NCBI GenBank assembly: GCA_003663585.1
Contig: QMTU01000010.1
Span: 1-10,304 of the forward strand
DNA: 10,304 nt
Reading direction: 5' to 3'
Origin: Thermoplasmata archaeon
Lineage (GTDB): Archaea; Thermoplasmatota; B47-G6
Position numbers and translations under genes: made by a program
Notes under the pieces: model-generated
The model's database searches: none
What the model saw: the letters and a program-made list of their open reading frames with translations, nothing else
What the model was told of the DNA's origin: nothing
Shown: piece by piece, positions 10,128 through 10,304 of the stretch
Layout: each line of letters begins with the position of its first letter
Numbering within the stretch: position 1 is the stretch's first letter

Positions 10128-10304
10128 ATGAGATGGTTTTGTGACGACTTCGACCATAGGGCCCGGGACGACGCGAGCCCGGAGTTGTTTGGCAACTATT
10201 CCGCCATCGACGATCTCCCCGCTCTGACCAGGATGTTGGTCGAGCGGAACGATTTCTATGTCCAGATCGGCGACATGGTCGACCAGGACCTGCTCGCCGA
10301 GTTC
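10128..10304 (+). CDS. Hypothetical protein, 3' end beyond window (partial)
   Basis: ATG 10128 with AAAGGAGG 6 bases upstream; open to the window end (59 residues seen). The visible part starts MRWFCDDFDHRARDDASPELFG and is strongly acidic, with a helical DLPALTRMLVERNDF segment. No family can be named from this fragment. Confidence 0.75.
   Translation, partial: MRWFCDDFDHRARDDASPELFGNYSAIDDLPALTRMLVERNDFYVQIGDMVDQDLLAEF

Overview
The window looks like part of a tailed bacteriophage (or phage-derived element) genome, probably from a Gram-positive, Firmicutes-like host. This rests on strong AAAGGAGG-type ribosome binding sites before almost every gene, many very small unknown genes in gap-free operons, an isolated tRNA gene and no cellular housekeeping gene. 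No hallmark phage gene (large terminase, portal, capsid) is in view, so phage identity is inferred.

Layout. The left arm (1-4140) is transcribed leftward. In order of transcription it holds a 53-aa orphan (3979-4140), a ~198-aa unknown protein (3277-3873) behind a promoter/operator-like region, an 88-aa helical protein, a 48-aa membrane peptide, a 155-aa Gly/Ala-rich protein, a tRNA-Ser(GCU), a membrane-anchored transglutaminase-like protein, a 285-aa protein with a four-cysteine motif (terminase-small-subunit-like at best), and a gene running off the left edge. The right arm (4265-10304) is transcribed rightward and holds about 19 small genes. Recognisable ones are a phage-type cREC receiver-domain protein (8265-8639), a paralogous pair (6002-6259 and 7060-7308) and five Cys-rich, probably zinc-binding proteins.

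The most unusual part is the divergent boundary. Three 7-bp GTATCTA motifs lie at exactly 31-bp spacing (4173-4241). A roughly 1-kb RNA-structured locus (4265-5277) follows. It contains two tandem copies of one arrangement: a run of hairpins, a hairpin with a GAAGTA loop, a hairpin with an ATGGG loop, an H-type-like pseudoknot whose 3' strand abuts the Shine-Dalgarno sequence, a small ORF, then a second pseudoknot-like element after the ORF. The stems of the two copies differ in sequence but stay paired (covariation), while loops and pseudoknot strands are conserved. A strong intrinsic terminator ends the locus. I recognise no known RNA family here, and it is the best candidate for an undescribed system: repeated RNA-controlled cassettes expressing tiny phage proteins.

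A second non-coding region (9169-9489) carries about five ~20-bp GTGTATACGTAGTGTA repeats, a TATAAT box, a C-free stretch and several hairpins ahead of two zinc-ribbon-like genes. It could be a control region or a replication origin.
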